A stretch of DNA of 64,000 nt from Flaccisagitta enflata (GCA_965153355.1 OZ231128.1:33232001-33296000), one strand, 5' to 3'; positions 40,277 to 59,187 are shown, numbered from the stretch's first letter. Notes: a model not told the origin generated them from the letters alone. Translations and numbers: made by a program.

Positions 40277-40729
40277 TCAACTCAGGTGTCAAACAACCCT
40301 AAACCACTTTATCTTAAATTTCATGCTATAATTTTAGGTGCTGCTTTAACAATAGTTGTTTGATACATACAACTTTATAAGTCATGGGCAGTCGTGTACA
40401 CACATTCGATTCAATGATTTTAAAGTGGTCTGATGAGTCCTTCAGCCTAATCAAGATGACACATTCACTCAATAGGTTTTCTTTTTCTTTATTCTTCAAC
40501 CTAAGAATCGGCAGTCAAGCAAAAAGACAAAAAGAAAGAAAGAAAAATGGATAGAAAAAAAAGGAAAGAAAAAAAGAAAGGAAAAAAAAAGGGGGGGGGA
40601 ATTGATAAAGATTCGGCCATGGGAACTTTTTGAGGCAGTGACGCGGCGAAGCCTCAAGTCGCCAAAACTGGCAGCTGAAATGCCATAAAAGCTCAAATTG
40701 GCGAAAACACTGATAAAATGTGTCGATTG
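40277..40729. other. Gene-free stretch
   Basis: A/G-rich tract near 40520-40600; nothing else. Confidence 0.35.
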
Positions 40730-41267
40730 TCAAATTGGCACAGTGAATATAGGAAAGTCAGGCGGACAGACGATGACAAAGACAGAGTGCAAGATGATCT
40801 GGAATATGAGCTGAATAAAAGCGGTGAGAAGTTTGCTGATGGCAAAGAGGAAAAAACTAAACAAGTATGTTAAATTTACAGAATATGGCCGGAATAAGAC
40901 ATGTATACTTGCAAATCGCAAATGTGCAAGATGAACTGGAATTAGTGTTGCATATTAGTGCTGCATAAAAGAATTGAGGAGTGGGATGGTGGCAAAGGGG
41001 GAGGGAAGCTCCTAAGGTGTATTGGATTGGCAGAATGACCATTAGAGGGCAAAGAAACAATAAGCAAGATAAGCAAGATGTCTGCAGACTAAAAGCTATG
41101 AGAGGGTTCATGATGGTAAAGGGGTGAAAATCCTTGAAAAGTGTGTAGGATTGGCAAAATGATCATCAGGATGTCAGAGACAAAGACATGCAAAGTGACA
41201 TTGTGGAAGATGATCAAGCGAAGCAAGAGGTGTGATGATAGCAAAAGGGTGGAAAAGCCCAACTGAG

Positions 41268-41304
<37 letters not shown>

Positions 41305-41306
41305 GG

Positions 41307-41366
<60 letters not shown>

Positions 41367-41389
41367 CGTCGTTGTTGTTGTCGTTGTCG

Positions 41390-41462
<73 letters not shown>

Positions 41463-41575
41463 CTTTCAAGCTTAACTGGAATAAAAGTTGAGTAAGAGCA
41501 GTGAGATTGACAGCAAAGAGGTGAAAAAACTCATAAAGTTTGTCGGATTGGCAGAATGACCGTCAGCTGAATATT
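40730..41575 (+). repeat. Degenerate tandem repeat (about 140 bp) hosting (TTG)n
   Basis: ATTGGCAGAATGACCATCAG and GCAAAGAGGTGAAAAAACTC-type blocks recur near 40740, 41025, 41150 and 41540. (TTG)n occupies 41266-41461 inside one unit. Confidence 0.65.
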
Positions 41576-42208
41576 TGATGGATCGTTGGCAACAAGAGTT
41601 GCGCCAACCATCGTTAAAGAGCCTCTTTTTCTTTCACACTTTTTTATCACCACATCTTTTTCTCACTTTTTTTCTCACTTTCGTTTCTGTCCTTTTTTTC
41701 CTTTTCTTTTCTTTTTTTTTTAAGTGTTTTTTGCCCCGATTGGAATGACCAAAATAGGAACAAACAGTGTAGATAGGCGGTCATTTATCTTCAGCGACCC
41801 CGTTCTTCTTTTCATTACTCTCCCCCCTCTCATTTTTCCCTGTCGCGTTCTGTCTTAGGGCACCCATGCATCACCTCTCTAGCTCACTCTTTAACAAGTG
41901 CTGTAGTTTTGATGTTCAATAATAAAGATAGAAATAAAGCGAAACGTAGGATACACCGCGAAGAAATATGTCATAAGATGACGCATTTATTTTTAAAGAG
42001 TGGCTTTTCTGCCTTCTGTGTTGTTAATTGCTTTCCGAGTCATGCGTATTACTCTCCCTATTTCGGGTGCATAGTGCGAAACAAAGTTATGTTGACACTA
42101 TCAGACTGAAACATCTTATTTTACTACAAGGACGAAGTACTGAAATAGTTGAAATGTCTTAGACAGTTCGTCTACCAACAAGGTCGAGCCACGTGATGAA
42201 AGTCATGA
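41576..42208. other. Gene-free stretch
   Basis: T-rich tract near 41640-41725. No gene. Confidence 0.35.
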
Positions 42209-42217
42209 TCGGGTCAG

Positions 42218-42732
42218 TTGGGTGCTTCACATAGCAAAAGTTGGGAGTATCCTTTCACCCTATTTAGGTAATGTGGAGGAGCAAAAATCATGAAGATGAC
42301 CATTTTGCTTTTTTCAAAATTCCTACATCTTCCGTTTTTGTTTTGGCCTTACAGTTTCCACTGATTTCCCAGAACTCAGCAAAATCCTGTGTAGTTTTGT
42401 TACAAAAAGGACAATTATCTGTTTTAAAAAATCATGATATATATAAAAATAAACTAAAATATCAGAACATAAATTATGAAAGAGCAAATGAAAAGGCAGA
42501 CTTGCAATTCTATGAAGAGTAGAAAATTATGAAAGCTGATTCAAACAATGTCAGCATATTATTTTATCCCACTGCATTATGCAAATTAGGTCCTCAAAAG
42601 CAATTTTCTAAAAAACGGAAGATGAACGATTTTTGATAAAACAAAAATGGTAAGGGTCCTAAAATTGATCACTCCACATTAGGTAGAGAGGGCGAAAAGA
42701 AATAACCAACTTTTGCTATGCGAAGCACGCAA
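42218..42732 (+). mobile_element. TIR element with 9-bp duplication (Mutator-like?)
   Basis: Ends TTGGGTGCTTCACATAGC and, complemented, TTGCGTGCTTCGCATAGC; TIR of about 30 bases, related for about 65. Flanked by TCGGGTCAG at 42209-42217 and 42733-42741. Nine-base duplications are usual for Mutator-like elements; the superfamily call is inference. Confidence 0.82.
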
Positions 42733-42741
42733 TCGGGTCAG

Positions 42742-43094
42742 TCATGCGTCACGTAACTGTGCATAATATTCTCACTCTTTGGTACATATATGGTGTAGAA
42801 TTAGAGACGTGTAGTCATAGTCACCATTCACAGACATAAATCTTCAAAACCAAACTGAAAGAGAAACTCTCCCTCAACGACTGAAGATTGTGTGAACTTT
42901 CCGTTTTCGAAAGGCAAAAGTGGGTGTGGATGACTAAGAGTGAATCTATCTGGAGCGAGCAAACAAAGGCCGGCCCTCTGGCACCAGCGCAGAATTGACT
43001 TCGTCTCTCTTCATGGCTGCGGCCGAAATTACCATCGACCAGTGGCCCAACTTTCTCTGTTTCTGTCTTAGTCAGCGCGGAGACATAAAATCGT
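42742..43094. other. Gene-free stretch
   Basis: A minus-strand frame covers much of it but shows no domain. Confidence 0.35.
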
Positions 43095-43518
43095 CGCAAA
43101 AGCGTTAGTTGGTCAGCGGTACCCGTGCCCTGCCTAGATAGGTAGTAGTTGAAGTTGAGTGGGACCTATGCATTCACACATATGGGGTATTTTCTCCTTC
43201 TCCTTCTCCTTCTTCTTCGTCCATCCCCCACCCCTCTGACTCAGATCCTAGCCGCAATGCCCAAATCTCAGCCTTGAGGCTCAAATCTCAGCCTTGTGGC
43301 CTGATTCCCATCCTTGAAGCCTGAAGGATTTGGACCTCAAGGCTGGGATTTTGGCCTCAGGGCTGGGATTTTTGCCTCAAGGCTGGGGTTTGGGCCTTGA
43401 GGCTAGGATCTGAGTCAGAGGGGGGACGTAGAAGAAGGAAAAGGAGAAGGAGAAAATCCCCCCATATGTCTGAAAGCATAGGTCATAGACCCCTTCGGGG
43501 CCGAGGCCAAAAAGGAAA
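43095..43518 (+). mobile_element. Foldback minisatellite element
   Basis: Head GCGTTAGTTGGTCAGCGGTA; left arm GACCTATGCATTCACACATA; right arm with CATATGTCTGAAAGCATAGG and CCCCTTCGGGGCCGAGGCC. Interior 21-bp GGCTGGGATTTGGGCCTC repeat, in opposite orientation in the two halves. The left GCAGCGGCC block is deleted. Confidence 0.75.
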
Positions 43519-43830
43519 GTACGGGAAGTCCCAAATGGTCACCCTTATTAAGGTCTTTGATTTTGATTTTTTCAACTAACTCATTACATTGTTTCTCTCC
43601 CATTTACCAAAAAATTGAACTAAGTACTTACATCATTCGACTTTTTCCAACTATGACAAAAATGAAGCGGAATAATATGGCGCGAAAAAAGGAAAAATTA
43701 GAGATGGTTTGGATGGCATAGAAACTTAGGGTAAATGGTAGATCTGACTTTTAGGAGATCATATGGGAATGGTGTATTTTTTTGCGACGTCAAATATTTT
43801 TTAGCGCTCGAGAACTGCCACTAAAAATCC

Positions 43831-44047
43831 TGGCGTGCACGGGACCATACAGGCCGCAATATATGTCGGTTGGTTGGTCAGTTGGTTGGCCTGTCGGTCC
43901 ATCTTACTTTGCTTTTTTGGCGTTTCTGGACGGTTTTTGCATTATTGCTCCCGCCTCTGCTCAAATGCTTGGTTAACCTTTTTTATCAATACCCCTACCC
44001 ACCCGCACGCGAGTTAGCTTCGGTAGCCGCATACATGGCCTTGTTTT
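43831..44047 (-). mobile_element. Hairpin/GACC element, reversed
   Basis: AAGGCCATGTATGCGGCT start and GCACGCGAG / GCGTGCGGGTGGGTAGGGG core on the minus strand; terminal hairpin degraded. Confidence 0.65.
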
Positions 44048-44176
44048 AAGGTTCGTAGGAAAAAACGTTGCCTCTCCTATCGCTATCCATCTTTTCAATC
44101 CTACTTTTGTAGCTCTTGATATATCTATTTGTTCATCTCTTTCCAATTTTACCCCTCTTTCTATTTCTCTCCAGGT

Positions 44177-44217
<41 letters not shown>

Positions 44218-44714
44218 CATTTTTCCACTTCCGCGCTTTTCTTTGAATGCTGCCGACGTCTCATCTCATATTATCACTATCACCATTATTAGTAACTTTT
44301 ATCACCGTGAACTTGAATTCTTATTGAAAATTAGATTCCTTAGAGAAAAGCAAGGAAAGAATAAATTGAAAGGGCGAAAAAAAGTCTTCAACCGGGAGAT
44401 TTCAAGAGAAATACGAAGAAAAAATGGAAGAACAATAACGAAACTCAGCATGGGCCAAGCGTCTGCTTGAAAGAAGAAATGAGGCAAACGGGTTAACAAC
44501 CATGATGATGGTCTTATGACTGCAAATGAGAAAAGAAACAAGGACGAGACGCACTCAACTGATGCGGTGAAAATTTTGAACAGAAACACAAACGGACCTA
44601 AACAGAAGAGAAGAAGAGAATGAAGGAAAGGAAGAAAAGGAAGAAAACTGAGAAGAAGAAAAAGAAGGAAAAAGAAAAAGAAAAAAAAGAAAATAAAGAA
44701 AAAGAAGAAGAAAG
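44048..44714. other. Gene-free stretch with (CT)n
   Basis: CT at 44177-44212. No gene supported. Confidence 0.35.
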
Positions 44715-44807
44715 GAAGAAGAAGAAGAAGAAGAAGAAGAAGAAGAAGAAGAAGAAGAAGAAGAAGAAGAAGAAGAAGAAGAAGAAGAAGAAGAAGAAGA
44801 AGGAGAT

Positions 44808-44839
<32 letters not shown>

Positions 44840-44918
44840 AGAAGAAGAAGAAGAAGAAGAAGAAGAAGAAGAAGAAGAAGAAGAAGAAGAAGAAGAAGAA
44901 GAAGAAGAAGAAGAAGAA

Positions 44919-44950
<32 letters not shown>

Positions 44951-45190
44951 AGAAGAAGAAAGAGGAGAATATCAACATGAAGAAACGGAAGAAAAAGAAA
45001 AGGAAAAAGAAAAAGAAGAAGAAAAAGAAATAGAAGGAAAAGAAATACAAAACGAAAAAAAGGAGAAAGAGAAGATGAAGGAGAAAAAGAGGAAAAAAAA
45101 AAAAAAGAAAACGAAAGGTAAAAGAAAAGAAAAGAAGAAAAAGAAAAGGAGAATAAGAAAAGGAGAACAAGAACAAGACAAGGAACAAGG
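44715..45190 (+). repeat. (GAA)n array and purine-rich flank
   Basis: Interrupted GAA array to 44960, then irregular A/G-rich sequence. Long Lys- or Phe/Leu-rich frames are artefacts. A purine/pyrimidine mirror tract of this kind could form triplex DNA. Confidence 0.9.
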
Positions 45191-45420
45191 GAAAGAATAA
45201 CGAAAGAAAGATGAAAAACAACAACAACAATTCCAAGAGAAGAGTATGTCAATTAAACATGTGTAACATTTCTATATGGTATTTTCTATCCGATCTCATT
45301 GTATAACCGCTCTAGTTTAAATGTTTAAAAGCTCAAGCGCATAAAACCGAAAAGACAATCTCCGTTGAGGGATTTCATTTCATCATCCAGTTTTTAGTTT
45401 TAGGGTATGTGGCTTTTATA

Positions 45421-46062
45421 ACGGGTGGTCAAAAAAAAAGTGACTTTTTCATTTTCTCATATCTTTTGTAAAAAAATATTTAGGGTAAAATTTTTTTTTT
45501 TGCTAATAAGATATAGTGCAGGAGAATTTTTTTCATTATTATGATTTTTGTACATTTTTTGTACATTTCAAATCATTTACAATAAACTGATTTTAATTTT
45601 GGACCGCTTTGATTTTTACCAAAAATTTTCTTAAAAAGAATTAAAATTTTTTTATAGATTCACTATCTATATGTAAGGACGACTCAAAAACTAAATAAAA
45701 ATCTAAGAAAAATTATAAGAATACAAACATATACCAAAACAAAAGATACTTCTAAAAAACATCCATTTGTTTTCTACTCAAATATCTTGAACAAAAGCTT
45801 GGAGTCTTATAAATAATTGTATTTATTTCAGACAGGACCTAATAAACATATTTGTTTCTTAAAAAACACTGATTATCTATGTTATAACTGATTTATGCAA
45901 ACATTTTATTTTTTAATATTTATATAATTATCTGTTTCACAAAACTAAAAAAATAAATTTTTTCATACATTTTATTTCATTTTTAAAATATTGACTCATA
46001 AAAAAAATTTTAACCTTATTGGAAAAAATTCTAGCTTAGTCACTTTTTTTTTGACCACCCGT
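45421..46062 (+). mobile_element. Tc1/mariner-like MITE, TA duplication
   Basis: Ends ACGGGTGGTCAAAAAAAAAG and its exact complement match for 25 bases; flanked by TA at 45419-45420 and 46063-46064. The 642-bp AT-rich interior has no transposase. Confidence 0.92.
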
Positions 46063-46256
46063 TACGTGAAACGTGCAGAAATTGAAAAGAGAGAGAAGAA
46101 GAACTGAAAACTGCAATTGCTTCTTTTATTCTTTCTCATCTTTTCTTTTTTGTGCGCCACGTGAAAAAGACAAAGATGAGTGAACACGTGCGGGTCTAAA
46201 ACACCCGCTTAACGCAAATTCAAAGAGAATCTTGATGTTCATCTCATCTCATTTTC

Positions 46257-46325
46257 ACGTCGCGTGCTACGCGGTCGGTCGGTCGGTAGGTCGATTGGTA
46301 GGTCGGTCGGTTGGTCGGTCGGTTT
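46257..46325 (-). mobile_element. Hairpin/GACC element fragment
   Basis: Terminal GTCGCGTGCTACGCGG and GGTC repeats only; the remainder is replaced by the foldback element that follows. Confidence 0.6.
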
Positions 46326-46329
46326 TGGG

Positions 46330-46819
46330 CAGCTATGCTTTAACACATATGGCATATTTATCCTCCTCCTCCTCCTCCGTCCGTCCACCCCCTTAGAACC
46401 TCATATCCCAGCCTTGAGGCCCGAATCCTAATCTCAAGGCCCAAATTCTAATCTCAAGGCATAGATCCCAGCATCGAAGCTCAAATCCTAGCTTCAAGGC
46501 TCAAATCCGAGCTTCAAGGCTCATATCCCAGCCTCAAGGCTCAAATCCCAGTCTCAGGGCTCAAATCCTAGCCTTGAGGCTCACATGCAAACCTAATGGC
46601 TCAAATCCCAGCCTCTTGGCTCAAATTAGTCTTGAGGCTCAAACAACAGCATCAAGGCTCAAATCCCAGAATTGAAACTCGAATCTCAGTCAAGAACACC
46701 CAAACTTACAAAGCATAGGTCATCGGCCTCTTTGGGGCCGCTGCCCCTCTCACCATCACGCTTCCACATACACTCACATAGGGGCAACGGGTACCTCTGA
46801 CCATCTAACGCTTTTGTGA
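46330..46819 (-). mobile_element. Foldback minisatellite element, reversed
   Basis: The head TTAGATGGTCAGAGGTACCC reads on the minus strand at 46819-46790. Arms carry GCAGCGGCCCCAAAGAGGCC and CTATGCTTTAACACATATGG. Interior about 14 units of AAGGCTCAAATCCCAGCCTC (21 bp), all one orientation. Confidence 0.78.
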
Positions 46820-46914
46820 CTATTTTTACTTTTTCGTCGTCTCTGAGCTTTTCTGGCTCATTGCTCCTGTCCAAATGCCCAAGTGACCTTCTCTTTCATT
46901 GCCCCTGCGAACTC

Positions 46915-46920
<6 letters not shown>

Positions 46921-46972
<52 letters not shown>
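46921..46972 (+). repeat. (CT)n microsatellite
   Basis: Uninterrupted dinucleotide run. Confidence 0.95.
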
Positions 46973-46978
<6 letters not shown>

Positions 46979-47071
46979 ATCAGCGGTTGTTCAACTTGGA
47001 ATATGAAGCAATGATCAACAGAATTATTAGTCCTCTAAAAAAATGTTCTTTTGACTAATGCAGGTTTGATT

Positions 47072-47292
47072 AAAACAAGGCCGACACGGCAACACCCATA
47101 AGTCGCGTGCGGGACATAACTTAAGATGACCTAGATTGACTCTAAATGACCCTAGATGACCTGAAATGACTTAAAATAACTTAAAAAGACTTTAATGGCT
47201 AAATTGACCTGATTGATTCAAGTGACTTAATATAACTAAAAATGACTTAGAATGACATAGAATGACATAGAATTACTTATAATGACTTGTAA
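47072..47292 (+). repeat. Hairpin element 5' fragment followed by ATGACTTAAA minisatellite
   Basis: AACAAGGCCGACACGGCAAC...GTCGCGTGCGGGA (to 47115), then about 15 irregular 10-11-bp units of AATGACTTAA type. Confidence 0.6.
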
Positions 47293-47829
47293 TGGCATTT
47301 GGGAAGGATATGTGAGCTCAAAAAGTATAAAAACGCTAAAAATGTACTGGCCAAGTAGGCCAACGATGAGTCCTCTACGAATGTCCTTTATGAATTAACA
47401 CTATTCTTTATGAATGAATGTTGTTTATGAATGAATGATTTGATGATTGTATTAAATGAATGCTCTTTTTACTGGGTTGGTAGCATTTTCAATTGAAGAC
47501 TAGGAGGTTTTTGAGGTAAGCGTGACCAACCGACAGACCAACATTATAGATTCATTATACCAACTCTTAAAATTCCTTAGTTCGGAATTGAACTGTGGAT
47601 CCATTTAATGATTGCGTGCAGAGGTTTTAAAACCATTTGTGCCTCCAAATTGATTGTCTTCCCAACAAATTTTCATTCTCTCTCATCCGGTTTTTTGTCT
47701 CCTCTCTCTTCTAAAGGCTCAATTTAGGAATTTTCGAAGTTTTCACTGATCGATTCATTTAATTATATTCATCATCCAGAACCAATCGGTTTCTGCTTTT
47801 TTTGGTCCGAATAAAAACGGGAGAACAAA
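47293..47829. other. 5' flank of Kazal gene
   Basis: A reversed, degraded tRNA-like sequence near 47560-47640. AT-rich blocks precede the start codon, but I cannot assign a promoter. Confidence 0.35.
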
Positions 47830-47871
47830 ATGACTCTGTCTCGTGGCTTCTTTCTTTGCGCTGCTTTGTTG
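47830..47871 (+). CDS. Kazal gene exon 1 (start of signal peptide)
   Basis: It encodes MTLSRGFFLCAALL and is followed directly by GTAAGT. The 307-base intron (47872-48178) splits the signal peptide. Without this exon, exon 2 would begin on GTG and lack half of the hydrophobic core. Confidence 0.88.
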
Positions 47872-48433
47872 GTAAGTTGCATTTGATTCAAACACGAATT
47901 TTTCGTTCAACAACACAGTTAGTGGCCAGTAAAAGTGGATAAAATTTCTGACGTTCAAAAAAAATCATCTCCGTGAGACGAATAAGATGCTCACACTCGG
48001 TGCCGTGGCCGTTGAACACAGTTGACCTTCCGTCTCTAGTCATAACATAGTATTAACATAGTTTAACATAGTTTAACCTCTTTTTTTTATTATCTTGCTT
48101 GACTAGTTAAAAATTTCCGTCTCGTAATTCGTAAACCCGATATTTTCATTCAAAAATTCATCCTTCTCCAAAAAACAGGTGACAATCGCGATCCTTCAAT
48201 GGGCAGACACAACCAACGCCTGTTGGACCAAGTCGGCATCTGAACCCACATCAACTCCGATTATCACAACACCTCCGAATTCCTGCGATGTGATTTGTAC
48301 CGCACAATGGGATCCAGTCTGCGGCTCCGACGGTCAAACTTATGGCAACACGTGCATGCTGGACGCCGCCATTTGCAGAACCAAGATCGAAGGAGGGCAT
48401 TTGGCTTGGGCTCACCAAGGAGCCTGCTTGTAA
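47830..48433 (+). CDS. Secreted single-domain Kazal-type serine protease inhibitor (two exons)
   Basis: Exon 1 is 47830-47871 (14 codons, donor TTG|GTAAGT). Exon 2 is 48179-48433 (acceptor CAAAAAACAG, stop TAA), phase 0, giving 98 residues. Residues 1-28 are a signal peptide (hydrophobic core about 7-20, likely cut after TTNA). A short Ser/Thr/Pro linker follows, then one Kazal domain with cysteines 50, 54, 62, 73, 80 and 97. The spacing is C-x3-C-x7-C-x10-C-x6-C-x16-C with PVCGSDGQTYGNTC. The C1-C2 gap of three marks a non-classical Kazal domain. The second residue after Cys54, the P1 position in this family, is Ala56, which suggests elastase-like or subtilisin-like targets rather than trypsin (inference). 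A seventh cysteine (29) lies just after the predicted cleavage site. ATG context is AACAAAATGA; ATTAAA at 48518 could serve as poly(A) signal. Confidence 0.93.
48179..48433 (+). CDS. Kazal gene exon 2 (rest of signal peptide, Kazal domain)
   Basis: It starts after CAAAAAACAG with VTIAILQWADTTNACW and contains all six Kazal cysteines. It ends at TAA 48431-48433. Confidence 0.93.
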   Translation: MTIAILQWADTTNACWTKSASEPTSTPIITTPPNSCDVICTAQWDPVCGSDGQTYGNTCMLDAAICRTKIEGGHLAWAHQGACL

Positions 48434-48978
48434 AGATTTTGCACCAGCTTTAGCTGTCTGGCAAGTCTTTGTCAAAAAACTTTAGTAGACATTCATTAGT
48501 TTTCACCTCAAATCTGTATTAAATCATTTCTTTGTATCGAATGTGTTATATAATGCGTCTTGTAGAAGATCGGTTTTGTAGCAACATGGATGAAATACAA
48601 TGAACGCAAAATAGCACCTTACGTGATGTTTGCCATGGTTTTTTAGTGATTTTTTATTGATAAAGGATAATTGTGAGGGGTCCGGATTAAGCACCATTGA
48701 AAGTTCCCAAGACTCTCATCCTTTGTTTTTATGTATCTTTTTATAAAGCAATGTTGTCACAAGTCATATGATGTTTTAATGATCATGAAAGTTCAAAACT
48801 GTCAATGATCTTTTGTGAAAATTAAAAGTTTCCAATAATTCACATGGATTTCTTGATCGATTTACAACACTGACCACATCTATCATCATTATCATTATCA
48901 GTTTATCATCATAAATTTCTAAATCATCACTTAAATCATAACCATCTTCTTTATCATCGTTTTAATTAGCATCATCAC

Positions 48979-49042
<64 letters not shown>

Positions 49043-49062
49043 GTCATCATTATATCATCACC

Positions 49063-49151
<89 letters not shown>

Positions 49152-49162
49152 TTCATCATCAT

Positions 49163-49239
<77 letters not shown>

Positions 49240-49534
49240 TATCATTATCATCATCAACATCATCAAAATAGAAACAGAAAAAGGCATTAAAACCGACACG
49301 TCGTGTTTTAGCAAATATTCTTCATCATCATGGCCATCGTCACCAATTATCAACTCACCATCGCTACCCCAACACGGAGCTCCCTAAAGAGCGTCCTAAT
49401 TACACATGAGTGTCTGGGGTATTGATTTTGGTGGAGAAGTGTTCAATATTGTCTGGTGAACATCTCTCACTATTTCGTAAGCCAGCGCGACATATAATCC
49501 CATCAACCGTTCTACCATCAACCTTTCAACTCAC
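48434..49534. repeat. (ATC)n array, about 48970-49235, and flanks
   Basis: An interrupted ATC trinucleotide array lies between the Kazal gene and the GAS1-like exon, presumably in an intron or 3' flank of the latter. On the minus strand 49260-49530 has no cysteine-rich frame. 48434-48960 is Kazal 3' UTR, then AT-rich sequence. Confidence 0.8.
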
Positions 49535-53845
<4,311 letters not shown>

Positions 53846-54634
53846 CTGGAAATAAAAAGAAGAGGAAAAGAGTTAGGGTGTGTTTCTAGTGAGGATCAAA
53901 AACGCGTTTCTTTCCATTGATCGCATTAACAGCGTGCACACATATTCATGAATTTCAACTGTCCCATGAGGGAGTGAACGAAGTGAGTGAGCAAACCCAT
54001 GAATTTGAACGGAGCAAGCAAAGCGAGCGTAGCAAAGCGGAGCACTGCAGAGCAAGTGAGTGGAATGAGCGGCGCGAGCGAACGAACGCAGCAAGCAACC
54101 GAGTGGCTCGTTAAAAACTCGGTTGTCTGTGCCTAGAAACAGACGTTTTCCGATGAAGATAGGAGAGGATCATTAGGATGGGAGACAAGATTCACTGATT
54201 CCGATATTACTTCAGTGACTTGGCGTGAAAAGGGAGTATCAAAATGTAGCCGACATCATGTTATATGACAAAAGTCAAACAATGATTCACAGACGGATAA
54301 TACCGATCCGATCGCAGGTAGTCGTTCAGCCCGAAAATGCGTGCTTTTAATGAATTGATCTCGCGAGTTACGGAACAACGGATGGACCAACAAATGGACA
54401 GACGGAGTTAACGACTAACGGACAAAGTCTTTTCCATGGAAACGCTGGTCTGCGATTAAAAAGTAAACGACCAACCGACAACGGCGCGGCGACAACGCGG
54501 TGCTGATTTATTTCACAGATACACTAGTTATTGTAAGCGCATGTTACAATATTTCCATGTCAAGTGGTCTTTTTCAGTGGGTCTTTTTAAATGGGTAGGC
54601 AGGGGTGTACAACAATCTCCTCACTTCCCTAACA
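53846..54634. other. 5' flank of GAS1-like gene
   Basis: Irregular GAGCGAGC/AACGAACG-type sequence at 53960-54110 and a GACC-type fragment at 54360-54460. The 5' UTR exon was not identified. Confidence 0.35.
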
Positions 54635-55354
<720 letters not shown>

Positions 55355-55792
55355 GAACCACTCAAGGCAGAATCGGACTTGAGTGGATTTCAAACTTAAC
55401 TGCTTAGACTGGAGAGGTTTCTGAAGGAAATTTTAAAGAAATGTTTTTTAAGGCACAACCATATGCATCACTCTTTATCTTTTTTGATAAGTTCTTTTAA
55501 CACAAGCTACCATTGTCAATTTTTGAAAATTTTCAAGGAAAATTACTAAAAATTGATTGTTTTTGATTTTTCAAATAATCATATATTTCCTTTTAATTTC
55601 CTAAAGTATTTAAACAGGAAATGACAAATGCTGATTTATTTCATTTCTACACTATTTTTCATTGTAGATTGATATATCCTTTAGTAGAATGAGTAAAAGA
55701 GTGGTGTAAGAAAAAAATAAATCTCAACAGTGAAAACAAATTCCTGTCTTTTTTCAAACTACTCAGGTCCTAAATTCGGTCTAGAGTGGTTC
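55355..55792 (+). mobile_element. Possible MITE with diverged TIRs
   Basis: GAACCACTCAAGGCAGAATC at the left and, complemented, GAACCACTCTAGACCGAATT at the right. No clear target-site duplication. Confidence 0.45.
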
Positions 55793-55887
55793 TCCCAAAA
55801 TGAGGAGTGAGGGCTCGCAAGGCAGTCCTCCATATTTTTCAGTTTGGATTATGGTAACGGATTTATTATGTTTTATTTGCCATGGGA

Positions 55888-56178
55888 AACAAGGTCGAAC
55901 ACACGGCGGTTGGGCAGGAGCCGGATTCACGGCTACCCAAGTCGCGTGCGTGTGGGCAGGGGCCGTATTTGAGGTCACTTGATCACTTGGGCAGGAGCAG
56001 TAGGGCCAAAGACCACAAAAAAAAGTAAAGTGTGACGGACGGACCGACAGACGGGCCGACAAAGAGCAGAGCACGCGACCAAGAATTGTTTGGGCAAGGG
56101 CGGTAATGAAAAAACGTGTTACCGCTTCCTGACGCTCACTGACGGACATTGCGGGTTATAAAGTTGCCTGCACGCGAC
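55888..56178 (+). mobile_element. Hairpin/GACC element, composite
   Basis: Starts AACAAGGTCGAACACACGGC, repeats the 5' core once more at 55920 (GGATTCACGGCTACCCAAGT), has GACC repeats, and shows two 3'-type ends (GCACGCGACC at 56071 and 56169). Confidence 0.7.
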
Positions 56179-56494
56179 CAAAAAAAGAGAACCTCGCGGG
56201 TAAATAATGAGAGCCTCGTTTATGGCTTGCTCGTTATAAAAGCCATTCGATAACCGAGCAAAAAGCGGTGCAAATTAATGCGGTAATCTCGGTTCACGTC
56301 CACGCCAATGGCCCGAATATGAGAGATGTTATGTTCAGATTGAGGCAGGAAACAAGCAATTAGGGAAATGAATGATGGCTTAATTTTGTTATGTTAGCGA
56401 CCAGCTGGTGTTAGAAAGCGACGCTTGATTACTTTTCACGGGATCTCCCAGTCTGCCTTCGCTCACGCATTCAACCCTCAATTGCACACCATGG

Positions 56495-58436
<1,942 letters not shown>

Positions 58437-58644
58437 CGATAGAAGAACAGGCCATCAGACAGAGAGACATACTGAGAGTGAGATAAAATAAGATGCTGGG
58501 GGAAAAAGCGAAGGAGGCTCTTAAGCGCTCTCAAACGCAAGGAGAAAATGTATGAAATGTCAGATATGGGATGAGAAATGGAACAAGTATGAATGGTCGA
58601 AAAATATGCACCACAAAAAAGAATGGACATCCCATCCGTGTTTA

Positions 58645-58680
<36 letters not shown>

Positions 58681-59187
58681 CTTTTTTGTTTGTGTGTATG
58701 TTTGAGTGAGTACAGTTGTAACTGTAGAGATTCTAATCCCAATTGTATTGCAGTTAGTTGCTAATCTTCCACCTCGGTTTTCATTTTATTGTTACCCGAG
58801 AGAGAGCTGAGCAAGTAGAATTGTTTCGCAAAGAGGAGAGAAACAGAGACAGTCATGAAGCTTGACAGAAAGAGCAACAGATAAGGAAATAGGACAAGAT
58901 ACTGAAAAACGTAGGTAGTGACCAACATGTACGCAACATCTGCGCCTCGCTGATTGTAAACAGACCGACAGCCTGTCGTTGCAGCAGCAATATCGGCGAC
59001 AGGCAGACTGAGTATCAGGCTGAAGCACAGATCAAACCGACCTGCAGACCAAGATACTGACAGACCGACCCATAGACCGACAAACACAGCCTCTTATCGA
59101 TGTGGACCAGACAGTGCACCGATAGGAAGCTGGAAGCGGCAAAACTGGAGAAGTGCAGAACCAAAAAATACAAAATAGTCGCGGGGT
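58437..59187. other. Gene-free stretch with (GT)n
   Basis: GT at 58648-58679. No gene. Confidence 0.35.

Noticed and set aside
42821-43099. Minus-strand frame as a missing GAS1-like 3' exon
   Set aside because: Cysteine spacing does not match and no phase-1 acceptor is present.
44302-45252. 316-codon Leu/Phe-rich frame on the minus strand
   Set aside because: Complement of a GAA/purine tract; no membrane-protein pattern outside the repeat.
45421-46062. LTR retrotransposon or solo LTR
   Set aside because: Ends are inverted, not direct, with a TA duplication and no primer-binding site.
48251-48475. Minus-strand frame over the Kazal exon
   Set aside because: Antisense of a well-supported Kazal domain.
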